From: [Streptosporangium] indianense
Lineage (GTDB): Bacteria > Actinomycetota > Actinomycetes > Streptomycetales > Streptomycetaceae
Reading direction: 5' to 3'
Length of the DNA stretch: 64,000 nt
Assembly: GCF_021474405.1 (NCBI RefSeq)
Contig: NZ_JAKEIO010000019.1
Span: 1 to 64,000, forward strand
Numbering within the stretch: the first letter of the stretch is position 1; each line of letters opens with the position of its first letter. The notes under the pieces were generated by a model. That model was not told the origin of the DNA and searched no databases. It was given only the letters and a program-made list of their open reading frames with translations. This document shows positions 7,389 through 15,578 of the stretch, one piece after another. The translations under genes and the position numbers were made by a program.

Positions 7389-8651
7389 TTGCCGCACACA
7401 GATGCACTTCGTCCTGCCCGCGTTCTGGTGGTCGAACCCGCCTCCTCCGGAGGCGCCACCCTCATCGGCGTCGCGGCCGAGATGGGACTGCGGGTCGTCG
7501 TCGCCACCGCCGACTCCGGCGACCGCCGGCTCTCCGACGCCGTGCGCGCGGCCGCCGACTCGGTGCTGACGGTCGAGACCAACGACCAGGCCGCCCTCGA
7601 AGCGGCCGTCCTCGAACTGCACCGGGCCGAGCCGTTCGAGGCCGTGCTGCCGGGCTCCGACATCTACGTGACGGCGACCGCGCGCGTCGCCGCGGCCCTG
7701 GACCTGCCCGGTCTGCCCGTGGCGACCGTCGACCGGGTCCGGGACAAGAGCGTCATGCGAGCCGCCGTGGCGGAGGCCGGGCTGCGCACCCCGCGCTTCG
7801 CCCAGGCGACCACCGACGCCGAAGTGCGCGCCGCGGCCGAACGGGTCGGCTTCCCCTGCGTGTTGAAGCCGGTCGCCTGCTCCGGCAGCATCCACGTCAG
7901 CCGCGCCGACGACCTCGACCAGCTCACCGCCGCGTTCCAGCGGCTCGTGACCGACGCGGAGCCCGACATGGGCAAGCTGCACGAGCACCGGGTCCTCGTC
8001 GAAGAGTACGTCCAAGGGCCCGAGTTCAGCGCCGACGGCTATGTCCTGGAGAGCGGCGAGGTCACCGTCGTCGCCCTCAGCCGCACGCTGCTCGGCCCCG
8101 AGCCCGACTTCGTGGAGCTGGGCCACCTGACCCCGGCGCTCGTCGACGACGCCACCCTGAAGGACGTCGAGGCGTACGTCGGCGACGTCGTCCGGGCCGT
8201 CGGCATCACCAGCGGCCCCTTCCACTGCGAACTGCGTGTGACCGCCGACGGCCCGGTGCTCATCGAGATCGGCGCCCGGCTTCCGGGCGACCGGATCGTG
8301 GAGCTGCTGCGGCTCGTGACGGGCGTCAGCCTGCCCAGAGTGGCCGTCGCCACCGCGCTCGGCGTCGGCCTGGAGGCGGCCGGTGCCTTCGCGCGGCCGC
8401 AGGCCGCGAGCGCCGGCATCCGCTTCTTCACCGCCGCGGGCCGCTCCTCGTACCGGGAGCTCACCGGGTGGCCCGAGCTGGAGGCACTGCCCGAAGTCAC
8501 CGAGACCGCCGTCTACTTCGCACCGGGTGAGACCATCCCGGGCGTCGAGGACTGCCGCTCGCGCCTCGGTCACGCCCTGTTCACCGCCGACTCGCCGCAG
8601 GGCGCCCTGGACCGCTGGCAGGCGCTCGGTGACCTCGTCGTCCCGGCCTGA
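7389..8651 (+). CDS. ATP-grasp carboxylate-amine ligase 1 of the biosynthetic operon
   Basis: A 420-residue ATP-grasp protein. An N-terminal Rossmann-like half (VLVVEPASSGG) precedes the ATP-grasp core: KSVMRAAVAEAGLRTPR at about 120-136, the ATP-binding FPCVLKPVACSGS at about 155-167, VEEYVQGPEFSADGY at about 204-218 and the metal-binding EIGARLPGD at 293-301. The EIGAR form has Gly where many family members carry Asn. Family members activate a carboxylate as an acyl phosphate and join it to an amine. In this context I infer it links an amino acid to a hydrazine or hydrazino acid. It uses a TTG start with GGGGGA seven bases upstream. It is the first gene of the operon, 16 nt before the N-monooxygenase. 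Confidence 0.88.
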   Translation: MPHTDALRPARVLVVEPASSGGATLIGVAAEMGLRVVVATADSGDRRLSDAVRAAADSVLTVETNDQAALEAAVLELHRAEPFEAVLPGSDIYVTATARVAAALDLPGLPVATVDRVRDKSVMRAAVAEAGLRTPRFAQATTDAEVRAAAERVGFPCVLKPVACSGSIHVSRADDLDQLTAAFQRLVTDAEPDMGKLHEHRVLVEEYVQGPEFSADGYVLESGEVTVVALSRTLLGPEPDFVELGHLTPALVDDATLKDVEAYVGDVVRAVGITSGPFHCELRVTADGPVLIEIGARLPGDRIVELLRLVTGVSLPRVAVATALGVGLEAAGAFARPQAASAGIRFFTAAGRSSYRELTGWPELEALPEVTETAVYFAPGETIPGVEDCRSRLGHALFTADSPQGALDRWQALGDLVVPA

Positions 8652-8667
8652 GCCGGCGGTTCCCACC

Positions 8668-9897
8668 ATGAACGCACACATACTCGACTACGCGGCCGTC
8701 GGCGTCGGCCCCGCGAACATGAGCCTCGCCGCGCTCGCGCATCCGGTCGAAGGGCTGCGCGGCGCCCACCTGGAACGCCGTGAGACTTTCTCCTGGCACC
8801 CAGGACTGCTGCTGCCCGAGGCCACCCTCCAGGTCTCACTGCTCAAGGACCTGGTGACGCTGGTCGATCCGACCAGCCCCTTCTCGTTCCTGTCGTTCCT
8901 CGCGAGTGAGGGCCGGCTCTACCGGTTCCTGGCCGCGGACTTCCCGGCCGTCCTGCGCTCCGAGTTCAACCAGTACCTCCAGTGGGTCGCCGAACGGCTG
9001 CCGAGCCTGACGTTCGGGGCGGACGTGCACAGCGTGGACTTCCACGACGGTGCCTTCCATCTCCGCACCGCGGAAGACGAGGTGACGGCACGTCACCTCG
9101 TGCTCGGTACGGGGCTCACCCCGTCCGTACCCGCTCCGTTCCGCCCCTTCCTCGGCCCCACCGTCTTCCATTCCGGGGAGTTCCTGCTGCGGGCCCCCGA
9201 GGTGACCGGACAGCGGGTCGTCGTGGTCGGCGGCGGCCAGAGCGGCGCGGAGATCGTGCGCCATCTGGCGGCCGGCGCGGCGCCCCGGAGCATCACCTGG
9301 GTCAGCAGGCGCTCGTCGTTCCTGCCGATGGACGACTCGCCGTTCGCCAACGACCTCTACACGCCCGACTACGTACGCCGCTTCCATGCGCTGCCCGCCG
9401 ACCACAAGGTCCGTCTCCTGGAGCGGCAGAAGTACACCAGCGACGGCATCGACCTCCAAGTCCTCCAGGACATCTACCGATTGAGCTACCGCGACGAGTT
9501 CATCGAGAACAACCCCGGCAGGCTGCGCTTCCTGGCGGACTGCGCGGTCACCGCGATCGAGGGCGGCCCCGACGAATGGAAGCTCGTCGTCGAGTCCTCG
9601 GGCCCGGACGCACCCGCCGTGCTCGCCGCCGACATCGTGATCCTGAGCACCGGATACGCCTACGAGCTGCCGGAGTTCATGGCTCCGCTGCAGGCGCGGC
9701 TGCGGCGGGACGGCGGGATGCTCGTCGTGGGCGACGACTTCTCGGTCGCATGGGACGGGCCCGCGGAGAACCGGATCTACCTCCAGAACGGCGCCCGGCA
9801 CTCCTGGGGCGTCGCCGACCCCAACCTCAGCCTGCTCCCCTGGCGCAGCGCGGTCATCCTCAACAGCATGCTCGGTGAGACGAGGTATCCGGTATGA
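8668..9897 (+). CDS. L-lysine/L-ornithine N-monooxygenase (SidA/IucD family)
   Basis: A 409-residue FAD/NADPH N-hydroxylating monooxygenase. The FAD loop GVGPAN is at 12-17, the NADPH loop GGGQSG at 188-193, and the C-terminal STGY motif at 327-330. The substrate-side sequence MDDSPFANDLYTPDYVRRF at about 221-239 is typical of lysine/ornithine hydroxylases such as IucD and Spb38. Known members convert the side-chain amine to a hydroxylamine for hydroxamate siderophores or for hydrazine formation. No siderophore acyltransferase or IucA/IucC synthetase is nearby. The adjacent cupin and MetRS-like genes instead point to N6-hydroxylysine as donor for N-N bond formation. The stop overlaps the cupin start (ATGA), implying coupled translation. 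Confidence 0.93.
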   Translation: MNAHILDYAAVGVGPANMSLAALAHPVEGLRGAHLERRETFSWHPGLLLPEATLQVSLLKDLVTLVDPTSPFSFLSFLASEGRLYRFLAADFPAVLRSEFNQYLQWVAERLPSLTFGADVHSVDFHDGAFHLRTAEDEVTARHLVLGTGLTPSVPAPFRPFLGPTVFHSGEFLLRAPEVTGQRVVVVGGGQSGAEIVRHLAAGAAPRSITWVSRRSSFLPMDDSPFANDLYTPDYVRRFHALPADHKVRLLERQKYTSDGIDLQVLQDIYRLSYRDEFIENNPGRLRFLADCAVTAIEGGPDEWKLVVESSGPDAPAVLAADIVILSTGYAYELPEFMAPLQARLRRDGGMLVVGDDFSVAWDGPAENRIYLQNGARHSWGVADPNLSLLPWRSAVILNSMLGETRYPV

Positions 9898-10271
9898 CCG
9901 CTCGTCAGGTCCCGCGGTTCCAGCCCGAGGCGCTCGGCGCCCTGGTCCCCTTCGGTCCGACTGAGGTGGAACCCGACGGAGTGACCGTCGCCGAGGCGGA
10001 CTTCGCCCGGTCGGTCTTCCCGCACGTGCCGTTCAAGGCGGCCCGCTTCACTGTGCCGCCGGGCGGTACCAGCTCGCCCGACCAGCACGCGGTCCAGGAG
10101 ATCTGGGTGGTCCACGCCGGATCCGGCACCCTGGAGGTGGACGGCGAGCGGTCGCTCGTCGAGCCCGGCTCCCTGGTGGGCTTCGCCTCGCAAAGCGTCC
10201 ATGAGATCTTCGCCGACCAGGGCGAGGAACTGGTCATCTACTCCTTCTGGTGGTCGGCGACCGATGAGTGA
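9894..10271 (+). CDS. Stand-alone cupin (hydrazine-synthetase-type cupin module)
   Basis: A 125-residue single-domain cupin. Motif 1 is PPGGTSSPDQHAVQEIW, giving candidate metal ligands His65 and Glu69 (Asp63 replaces the first His of the usual HxH). Motif 2 is FASQSVHEIFA with His103. In Spb40 from the s56-p1 pathway, a zinc-binding cupin domain is fused to a MetRS-like domain and rearranges an O-aminoacyl hydroxylamine into a hydrazine. Here the cupin is a separate gene whose start overlaps the N-monooxygenase stop and whose stop overlaps the flavoenzyme start. I infer the same N-N-forming role, with the MetRS partner supplied in trans. Direct evidence is motif and context only. Confidence 0.8.
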   Translation: MTARQVPRFQPEALGALVPFGPTEVEPDGVTVAEADFARSVFPHVPFKAARFTVPPGGTSSPDQHAVQEIWVVHAGSGTLEVDGERSLVEPGSLVGFASQSVHEIFADQGEELVIYSFWWSATDE

Positions 10272-11364
10272 GCGCACCACGGGGGCCGGTGAGGCGCCCC
10301 ACTACGACCTCGCGGTCGTCGGCGCGGGGGCGGTGGGCGCCTTCGCCGCGTACTACGCCGTGCGCCGGGATCCGGGCCGCCGCGTCGCCGTGATCACGCA
10401 CGCCGGACGGGGGGCGGGCGCGACCCGTCTCTCGGCCGGGTTCGACACGCCCACGGGGCACAACCCGGCCCAGCGCGCCCTGGCCGCCCGCAGCACCGCG
10501 CTCTTCGACGAGCTCTCGGCCGGACTCGGCGACGCCGGACGCGCCCCGGTGGACGTCCGCTGGCTGGTGGCGCGCGAGCACGCGGCCGCCCTCGACGCGA
10601 CCATGGCCGACGGCGGCCGCACCCGCCCTGTCACCCAAGAGCAGCGGGCCCTTCTCGACCGGATGTTCCCCGGGCTCTCTCACGGCGACGACCAAGTCCT
10701 GCTGGCCACCGCTCCCATGACGGCGGGCCGGCCCCAATGGCTCGCCGACCGGCTTCTCGACGAGGTCCTCGGCCGCCCGGACAACGTCCTCCTGGAGGGC
10801 TTCCGGGTCACCGAAGTACGCCGTACGGGCGGGCGCGTGGAACTGGTCGCCGCCGACGGCAGCCGGATCACCGCCGCCCAGGCCGTCCTCGCGCCGGGCC
10901 CCTGGGTCCTCGACGGCCCCGTGGCGGCGGCGGCCCGCGAGCGCGGGGCCCGGGTCAAGAAGGTGGTGGCGTTCCACATCATGACGCCGCCCCCTGCGGG
11001 CGCCCCGGCACTCGTCCTGGAGGACGCCGACGCCTTCCTGCTGCCCCACCGCCCCGGCGGCCACTGGATCTTCAGCATCACCTCGCCCGACTGGGACCGC
11101 GGCCCCGACGAACCGCTCGCCATCGACACCCGCGACCGGGAACTCGCCCGGGACCTGCTCGCCCGGCATGTACCGGGATTCCTGCCGCACCTGCTCGGCG
11201 GCCGGGTCTTCAGCGACTGCTTCACCCCCGGCCATCTGCCGGTCGTGGACACGGTCGGCGACGGCGTGGTCATGGCCTTCGGCGGCTCCGGCTCCGGCTA
11301 CCGACTCGCCCCGGCCATGGCCGAGGACGCACTGAACCTGCTCGACGGGAGAGCGCGCACATGA
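10264..11364 (+). CDS. FAD-dependent DAO-family amine/amino-acid oxidase
   Basis: A 366-residue flavoenzyme of the D-amino-acid-oxidase/glycine-oxidase fold. The FAD loop GAGAVG is at 20-25 and the C-terminal FAD-contacting FGGSGSGYRLAPAMAEDAL lies near the end. The body has the HDQ-like DDQVLLATAPMTAGRPQW substrate segment. In hydrazinoacetic acid pathways a flavoenzyme of this family oxidatively cleaves the lysine-derived hydrazine, releasing hydrazinoacetic acid and an aldehyde. I infer that job here; a role on a downstream dipeptide is possible. The ATG at 10264 overlaps the cupin stop by 8 nt, and its own stop overlaps the MetRS-like start by 4 nt (ATGA). It sits between the two hydrazine-synthetase modules. 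Confidence 0.85.
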   Translation: MSERTTGAGEAPHYDLAVVGAGAVGAFAAYYAVRRDPGRRVAVITHAGRGAGATRLSAGFDTPTGHNPAQRALAARSTALFDELSAGLGDAGRAPVDVRWLVAREHAAALDATMADGGRTRPVTQEQRALLDRMFPGLSHGDDQVLLATAPMTAGRPQWLADRLLDEVLGRPDNVLLEGFRVTEVRRTGGRVELVAADGSRITAAQAVLAPGPWVLDGPVAAAARERGARVKKVVAFHIMTPPPAGAPALVLEDADAFLLPHRPGGHWIFSITSPDWDRGPDEPLAIDTRDRELARDLLARHVPGFLPHLLGGRVFSDCFTPGHLPVVDTVGDGVVMAFGGSGSGYRLAPAMAEDALNLLDGRART

Positions 11365-12992
11365 GCCTGCTGACCGGGGGCACCCACACCCCTCGGCACT
11401 ACCTCCTGGTGCCGCCCGAGGCCACTCCCAACGGCCCCCTGCACCTCGGCCACATCGGCGGCCCCTTCCTGTGGTCGGACATGATCGCGCGGCATCTGCG
11501 GGTCCGGGGCGACCTGCCGTTGGTGATCACCGGCAGCGATGTGTACGAGTCGTACGTGTCGCTCAGGGCGCACGCCGAGGACTCCACGCCCGGCGAGGTC
11601 GCCGCCCGCTACGGGCAGCGCATCCAGGACGACCTGGCCGCGATGCGCATCGGCGTGGACGCGTTCATCGTCCCCGATCAGGAGCCCTGGCGGGAGCAGT
11701 TCGAGCAGGAGGTCGCCGCCTCGATAGAGCGGCTGACGGCCCGGGGCGCGGTGCTGACGCGTACCGAGCGCGTGCCCCACTGCCCGGCGTCGGACCGCTG
11801 GGTGGTGGGCGGCTGGCTCCAGGGCCGCTGCCCCGAGTGCGGTGCGGGCATCGCCAGTTACTTCTGCGAGGAGTGCAGTGCGCACTTCCTGCCCGAGTCG
11901 GTCGTCGAGCCGCGCCCCCTGCTCGACGAGGGGCCGCTGACCTGGCGGGAGATCTCCAGTCTCTTCCTGCGGCTGCCCGACCGCGCCCTGCTGGACTCCA
12001 CGCTGGTGGACCTGGGGGTAGCCGACCGTTACCGCGAGACCGTGGCGCGCTTCCTGGAGCGCGACGGCCTGACCGTACGGCTGAGCGCCCCGCAGACGTG
12101 GGGGGTTCCGCTGCCCGGAGCCGAGCCGGACGTGCCGCGCGCCCTTTTCCCGTACGCCGGGATCTTCATGTTCGCCCGCCTCGCCGGCGCCGTCCACGGC
12201 CGGCTCTCCGGTACCGGCGTGAACGCCTTCGACCCGGACTCCGGAGTCACCACCCTCACCACCCTGGGGATCGACAACGTCATCCCCACCCTGGTCTCCA
12301 TCGTGGGCACCAGCCTGCTGCACGGCGACATGAAGCCGTACGACCGGTGCCTGATCAACAACTTCTACCGGCTGGCCGGGCGCAAGTTCTCCACCAGCGC
12401 CCGGCACGCCGTCTGGGCGGCGGACATCGCCGCGTCGCCCGCCATCGGCGTGGACACCGTCCGGTACCACCTCGCCGGGGCCGATCTGGAGTCCGAGGCG
12501 TCGAGCTTCGAGACGGCGGACTTCCTGCGGACCGCGAACGCCACGCTCGCCGACGGCCTCGGCAAGCGGATCGACGCCGCCTGGAGCCGGCTGCCCGAAG
12601 GGCCGCCGCAGGCGCCCGCCCCGGCCGTCGCCGAGCTCCTGGAGTCCCTGCTCGCCGAGCAGTCCGCGGCGCTCGACGGCGCGCGTGTCTCGACCCGGCG
12701 CGCGGTCGCGGCGCTCGACCGGTGGTGCGCCGACGACGCGGTCGCCCACGCCGCCGAGGACGGCGCCCACTGGTGGCTCAAGGGCCTGTCCCTGCTGGCC
12801 TTCCCGGTGATGCCGGACCTCGCCGAGCGCGTCTGGCAGGGCCTCGGCGGCGCCGGAGAGCCTCGCGCGGCAACCTTCCTCGCCAGGACCCCGGCCCACC
12901 GGGACCGGCCCGCGCCCGGCTTCGGCCGGGTGAGCGCCGCCGATCTGGACGCCTGCCTGCCCGACACCCTGCGACCGGGAGCGGACGCGTGA
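11361..12992 (+). CDS. Methionyl-tRNA-synthetase-like amino-acid-activating enzyme
   Basis: A 543-residue class I synthetase homologue. The HIGH signature appears as HLGH (28-31), a zinc knuckle as CPEC (157-160) and CEEC (169-172), and KMSKS as KFSTS (342-346). It is close in architecture to MetRS, but its place in a biosynthetic operon and degenerate KMSKS mark it as a specialised paralogue. The MetRS-like domain of Spb40 activates glycine and esterifies it to N6-hydroxylysine before rearrangement by the cupin. I infer the same, with the acyl amino acid unknown. Unlike Spb40 there is no fused cupin. A C-terminal alpha-helical domain (about 380-500) resembling the anticodon-binding bundle is kept. 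Start and stop overlap both neighbours (ATGA, GTGA). Confidence 0.87.
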   Translation: MSLLTGGTHTPRHYLLVPPEATPNGPLHLGHIGGPFLWSDMIARHLRVRGDLPLVITGSDVYESYVSLRAHAEDSTPGEVAARYGQRIQDDLAAMRIGVDAFIVPDQEPWREQFEQEVAASIERLTARGAVLTRTERVPHCPASDRWVVGGWLQGRCPECGAGIASYFCEECSAHFLPESVVEPRPLLDEGPLTWREISSLFLRLPDRALLDSTLVDLGVADRYRETVARFLERDGLTVRLSAPQTWGVPLPGAEPDVPRALFPYAGIFMFARLAGAVHGRLSGTGVNAFDPDSGVTTLTTLGIDNVIPTLVSIVGTSLLHGDMKPYDRCLINNFYRLAGRKFSTSARHAVWAADIAASPAIGVDTVRYHLAGADLESEASSFETADFLRTANATLADGLGKRIDAAWSRLPEGPPQAPAPAVAELLESLLAEQSAALDGARVSTRRAVAALDRWCADDAVAHAAEDGAHWWLKGLSLLAFPVMPDLAERVWQGLGGAGEPRAATFLARTPAHRDRPAPGFGRVSAADLDACLPDTLRPGADA

Positions 12993-14236
12993 CCGACCGG
13001 ACCACACCCCTGTACCTCGTCCTCAACCGCTCCGGCGACGAATTCGGCGAATACCACCGTTTCCTCGACGGCCACCCCTGCCGGATGGTGTACGTCACCA
13101 CGCCCGGCGGGCTGCCCGCGCTCGACCAGGACGGGGCGACCGAGGTCCATGTGCGCGACAGCCTCGCCCACGACGACCTGCTGCCCCTCGTCCGGGAGAT
13201 CGCCGACCGGCACGGCACGCCCGAGGCCGTCTTCGGCCAGTCCGAGTACGACATCCTGACGGCCGCCCGGCTCTCGGCCGCACTCGGTGTCCGCGGCGGC
13301 TACGGTCTCGACCTGGTCGAGCGGTTCAAGGACAAACCCGCCATGAAGAGCGCGGTGGGAGCGGCCGGACTGCGGGTGCCCCGGTTCCGGCGCCTCGGCG
13401 ACGCCCCCTCGGCGGAAACGGTCGTCGACGCCCTCGGCGGTCCGCCCCTGGTCCTCAAACCGCGCGCCGCGGCGGGCTCCCAGGGGGTCACGGTCGTCCA
13501 CAGCACCGACGAACTGCGCGATGCTCTCAAGGGAGTCGACCCCGAGGCGTACGAGTGCGAGGAGTACGTCGAAGGCGACATCTTCCACGTCGACGGTGTC
13601 CGCCGCTCCGGTCGCCTCCACTTCGTCACCGCTTCCCAGTACGTCCACACCTGCCTGGACTACGCACACGGCCGCCCGCTCGGCTCGGTCCTGCTCGACC
13701 CGGGCCCCGAGCGCGACGAGCTCACCACGTTCGCCGACCGCTGTCTGCGGGCGCTCGGGCTGCGCGACGGCGCCTTCCACCTGGAGGCGATCCGGCGTCC
13801 GGGGGGCGAGCTGGTGTTCCTGGAGGTCGGGCTGCGGCCGGGCGGCGCGCAGGTGCCGTTCCTGCACGTCGATCTCTACGGCATCGACCTGTTCGCCGAG
13901 GCGTTCCGGGCGGCCCTGGGCCTGCCCCCGCTGTGGCAGCCCTCCGAACCGGTCGGACACCGGGCCGGCGGCTGGCTCATCTATCCCGCTCCGCGCGAGC
14001 TGCCCGGACGGGTCGTGGCGCGTACCTCGCCCGGGTCGGCCGTCCCCGAGGTCTACCACCAGGAACTGCCCGCGATCGGCCAGGTCATGACCGGGCCCGG
14101 CAGTTATGACGATGGCTGCGGGATCTTCCGGTTCCGGGGGCGGAGCGCCGCCGGGGTGCGCGCCGCCGTGCACACGGCGATGGAGGTGTACGGGCTGCGG
14201 ACCGAGCGGGCCGAGGGAGCCGAGACGCATGGCTGA
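12989..14236 (+). CDS. ATP-grasp carboxylate-amine ligase 2 of the biosynthetic operon
   Basis: A 415-residue ATP-grasp enzyme clearly different from ligase 1. Key segments are RFKDKPAMKSAVGAAGLRVP at about 112-131, the ATP lysine in LVLKPRAAAGSQGV (154-167), ECEEYVEGDIFHVDG at 189-203 and the metal site FLEVGLRPGG (278-287). Again Gly stands where Asn is common. Two distinct ligases suggest two amide bonds or one amide plus one other C-N bond, consistent with a tripeptide-like product made without an NRPS. The order of action cannot be read from sequence. The GTG start overlaps the MetRS-like stop (GTGA), and the stop overlaps the exporter start by 8 nt. Confidence 0.88.
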   Translation: MTDRTTPLYLVLNRSGDEFGEYHRFLDGHPCRMVYVTTPGGLPALDQDGATEVHVRDSLAHDDLLPLVREIADRHGTPEAVFGQSEYDILTAARLSAALGVRGGYGLDLVERFKDKPAMKSAVGAAGLRVPRFRRLGDAPSAETVVDALGGPPLVLKPRAAAGSQGVTVVHSTDELRDALKGVDPEAYECEEYVEGDIFHVDGVRRSGRLHFVTASQYVHTCLDYAHGRPLGSVLLDPGPERDELTTFADRCLRALGLRDGAFHLEAIRRPGGELVFLEVGLRPGGAQVPFLHVDLYGIDLFAEAFRAALGLPPLWQPSEPVGHRAGGWLIYPAPRELPGRVVARTSPGSAVPEVYHQELPAIGQVMTGPGSYDDGCGIFRFRGRSAAGVRAAVHTAMEVYGLRTERAEGAETHG

Positions 14237-15509
14237 GGACCGCCGGTACGGCGCCGTGCTGCGCGCGTGGTTCCGGGAGACCCTCCCGGCCGTCGGGAAC
14301 GCGCGCAGACTCGGCGTCCTCACGCTCATCCAGTCCCTGGGGCTCGGGGTGTTCCTCACCGCCAGCGCCGTGTTCTTCACGCGGACCATCGGCATCCCCG
14401 CCCAGCGCGTGGGCCTCGCCCTGTCGGTCGCCGGGCTCTGCGGTCTGCTCTGCACCGTGCCCATCGGCCGACTCGCGGACCGGCTCGGCGCGGGACGGGT
14501 GCTCACCGTCAACTTCCTGCTCGCGGCCGTCGGCTTCACCGCGTACTGCCTGGTGGACGGCTTCGTCGCGTTCCTCGCGGTCGCCTGTGCCATCGCGGTC
14601 CTGGAGACCTCGGCGGGTGCGCTCCAGGCGTCGCTCACCGACGCGCTGGTGGGCGAGGCGGAGCGGGTCAGGGTGAGCGCGCAGATGCGCAGCCTGTTCA
14701 ACCTGGGCTTCCTCGGCGGCGCCGCACTGGCCGGAGCGGCCATCGCGGCCGGCACCTCGACCGCCCTGTACGCCACGGTCCTCGCCAACGCCGCCCTCCA
14801 GTTGGTCTCCGTCGCCGTGCTGCTCGGGATGCGGCTGCCCGCGGGCGCCCCACCCCGCGCCACCGCCGCCGAGGCGCCGGGCGGGGTACTGCGCAGCGCG
14901 GCGCTGCGGGACGTGCGCTATGTGGCGGTCGCGCTGGTGTGCGGCGCTCTTGAGCTGTACCACCCGCTGCTGACGGTCGGTCTGCCGCTGTGGATCGTCA
15001 CCGCCACCGACGCGCCCGCGCTGCTGGTGTCGGGACTGCTGATCCTGGACACCGTCCTGGTGCTGCTGTTCCAGGTCACGGTCAGCAGGGGCGCCCGCAC
15101 CCCGGCGGGAGCGGCACGTATGCTGCGCTGGGCGGGGTGGGCGCTGGGAGCGTCCTGCCTGGTCTTCGCGGTGAGCGGGGGGCACGGCGCGCTCCTGGAC
15201 AGCGCGGCCCTGCTGGGCGGCGCGCTGGTGCTCGTCCTCGGCGAGCTGTACCAGGCGTCGGCGAGCTGGGGCCTGTCCTTCGGGCTCGCCCCGGCGGGCC
15301 GGCAGGGGGAGTACCAGGCGGTGTTCTCCCTGGGGCGCGGGTTCCAGCAGTTCGCCGGGCCGTGGCTGATGACCTCCCTGATCGTCGGCGCGGCGGGAAC
15401 CGGCTGGCTGGTCCTCGCGGCCCTGTTCGTCCTGCTCGGGCTCGCCGCGCCGCCGTTGGTGCGCGGCCTGGAGAAGGCCCGCGCACGGACGGAGCCCGCA
15501 CCGGCCTGA
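14229..15509 (+). CDS. MFS exporter of the biosynthetic operon
   Basis: A 426-residue major facilitator with about 12 predicted membrane helices. The A-motif-like loop GRLADRLGAGRVL follows helix 2 (about residues 78-90), typical of drug:H+ antiporters. A cytoplasmic loop rich in Ala/Pro (LPAGAPPRATAAEAPGG) separates the halves. Position inside the operon, with its start overlapping ligase 2, indicates export of the product and probably self-protection. Substrate is inferred only from context. A 69-nt gap separates it from the aldolase-like gene. Confidence 0.88.
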   Translation: MAEDRRYGAVLRAWFRETLPAVGNARRLGVLTLIQSLGLGVFLTASAVFFTRTIGIPAQRVGLALSVAGLCGLLCTVPIGRLADRLGAGRVLTVNFLLAAVGFTAYCLVDGFVAFLAVACAIAVLETSAGALQASLTDALVGEAERVRVSAQMRSLFNLGFLGGAALAGAAIAAGTSTALYATVLANAALQLVSVAVLLGMRLPAGAPPRATAAEAPGGVLRSAALRDVRYVAVALVCGALELYHPLLTVGLPLWIVTATDAPALLVSGLLILDTVLVLLFQVTVSRGARTPAGAARMLRWAGWALGASCLVFAVSGGHGALLDSAALLGGALVLVLGELYQASASWGLSFGLAPAGRQGEYQAVFSLGRGFQQFAGPWLMTSLIVGAAGTGWLVLAALFVLLGLAAPPLVRGLEKARARTEPAPA

Positions 15510-15578
15510 GCAGACCTGCCGGCGCCCGTCCGGACCACCTGTGTCACACCGTCCCACCGAAACAAGTAGGCGAGCACC

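Noticed and set aside
8668..9897. Siderophore biosynthesis as the role of the lysine N-monooxygenase
   Set aside because: No acyltransferase, IucA/IucC-type synthetase or ferric-siderophore uptake gene is nearby; cupin, MetRS-like and DAO genes overlap it instead.
11361..12992. Housekeeping methionyl-tRNA synthetase or antibiotic-resistant duplicate
   Set aside because: KMSKS is changed to KFSTS and the gene is embedded by overlap in a biosynthetic operon beside a cupin and N-hydroxylase.
11298..13007. Long minus-strand open frame opposite the MetRS-like gene
   Set aside because: It is Gly/Arg-rich with no RBS or motifs and lies fully antisense to a gene with clear HIGH and zinc-knuckle motifs, a typical high-GC artefact.
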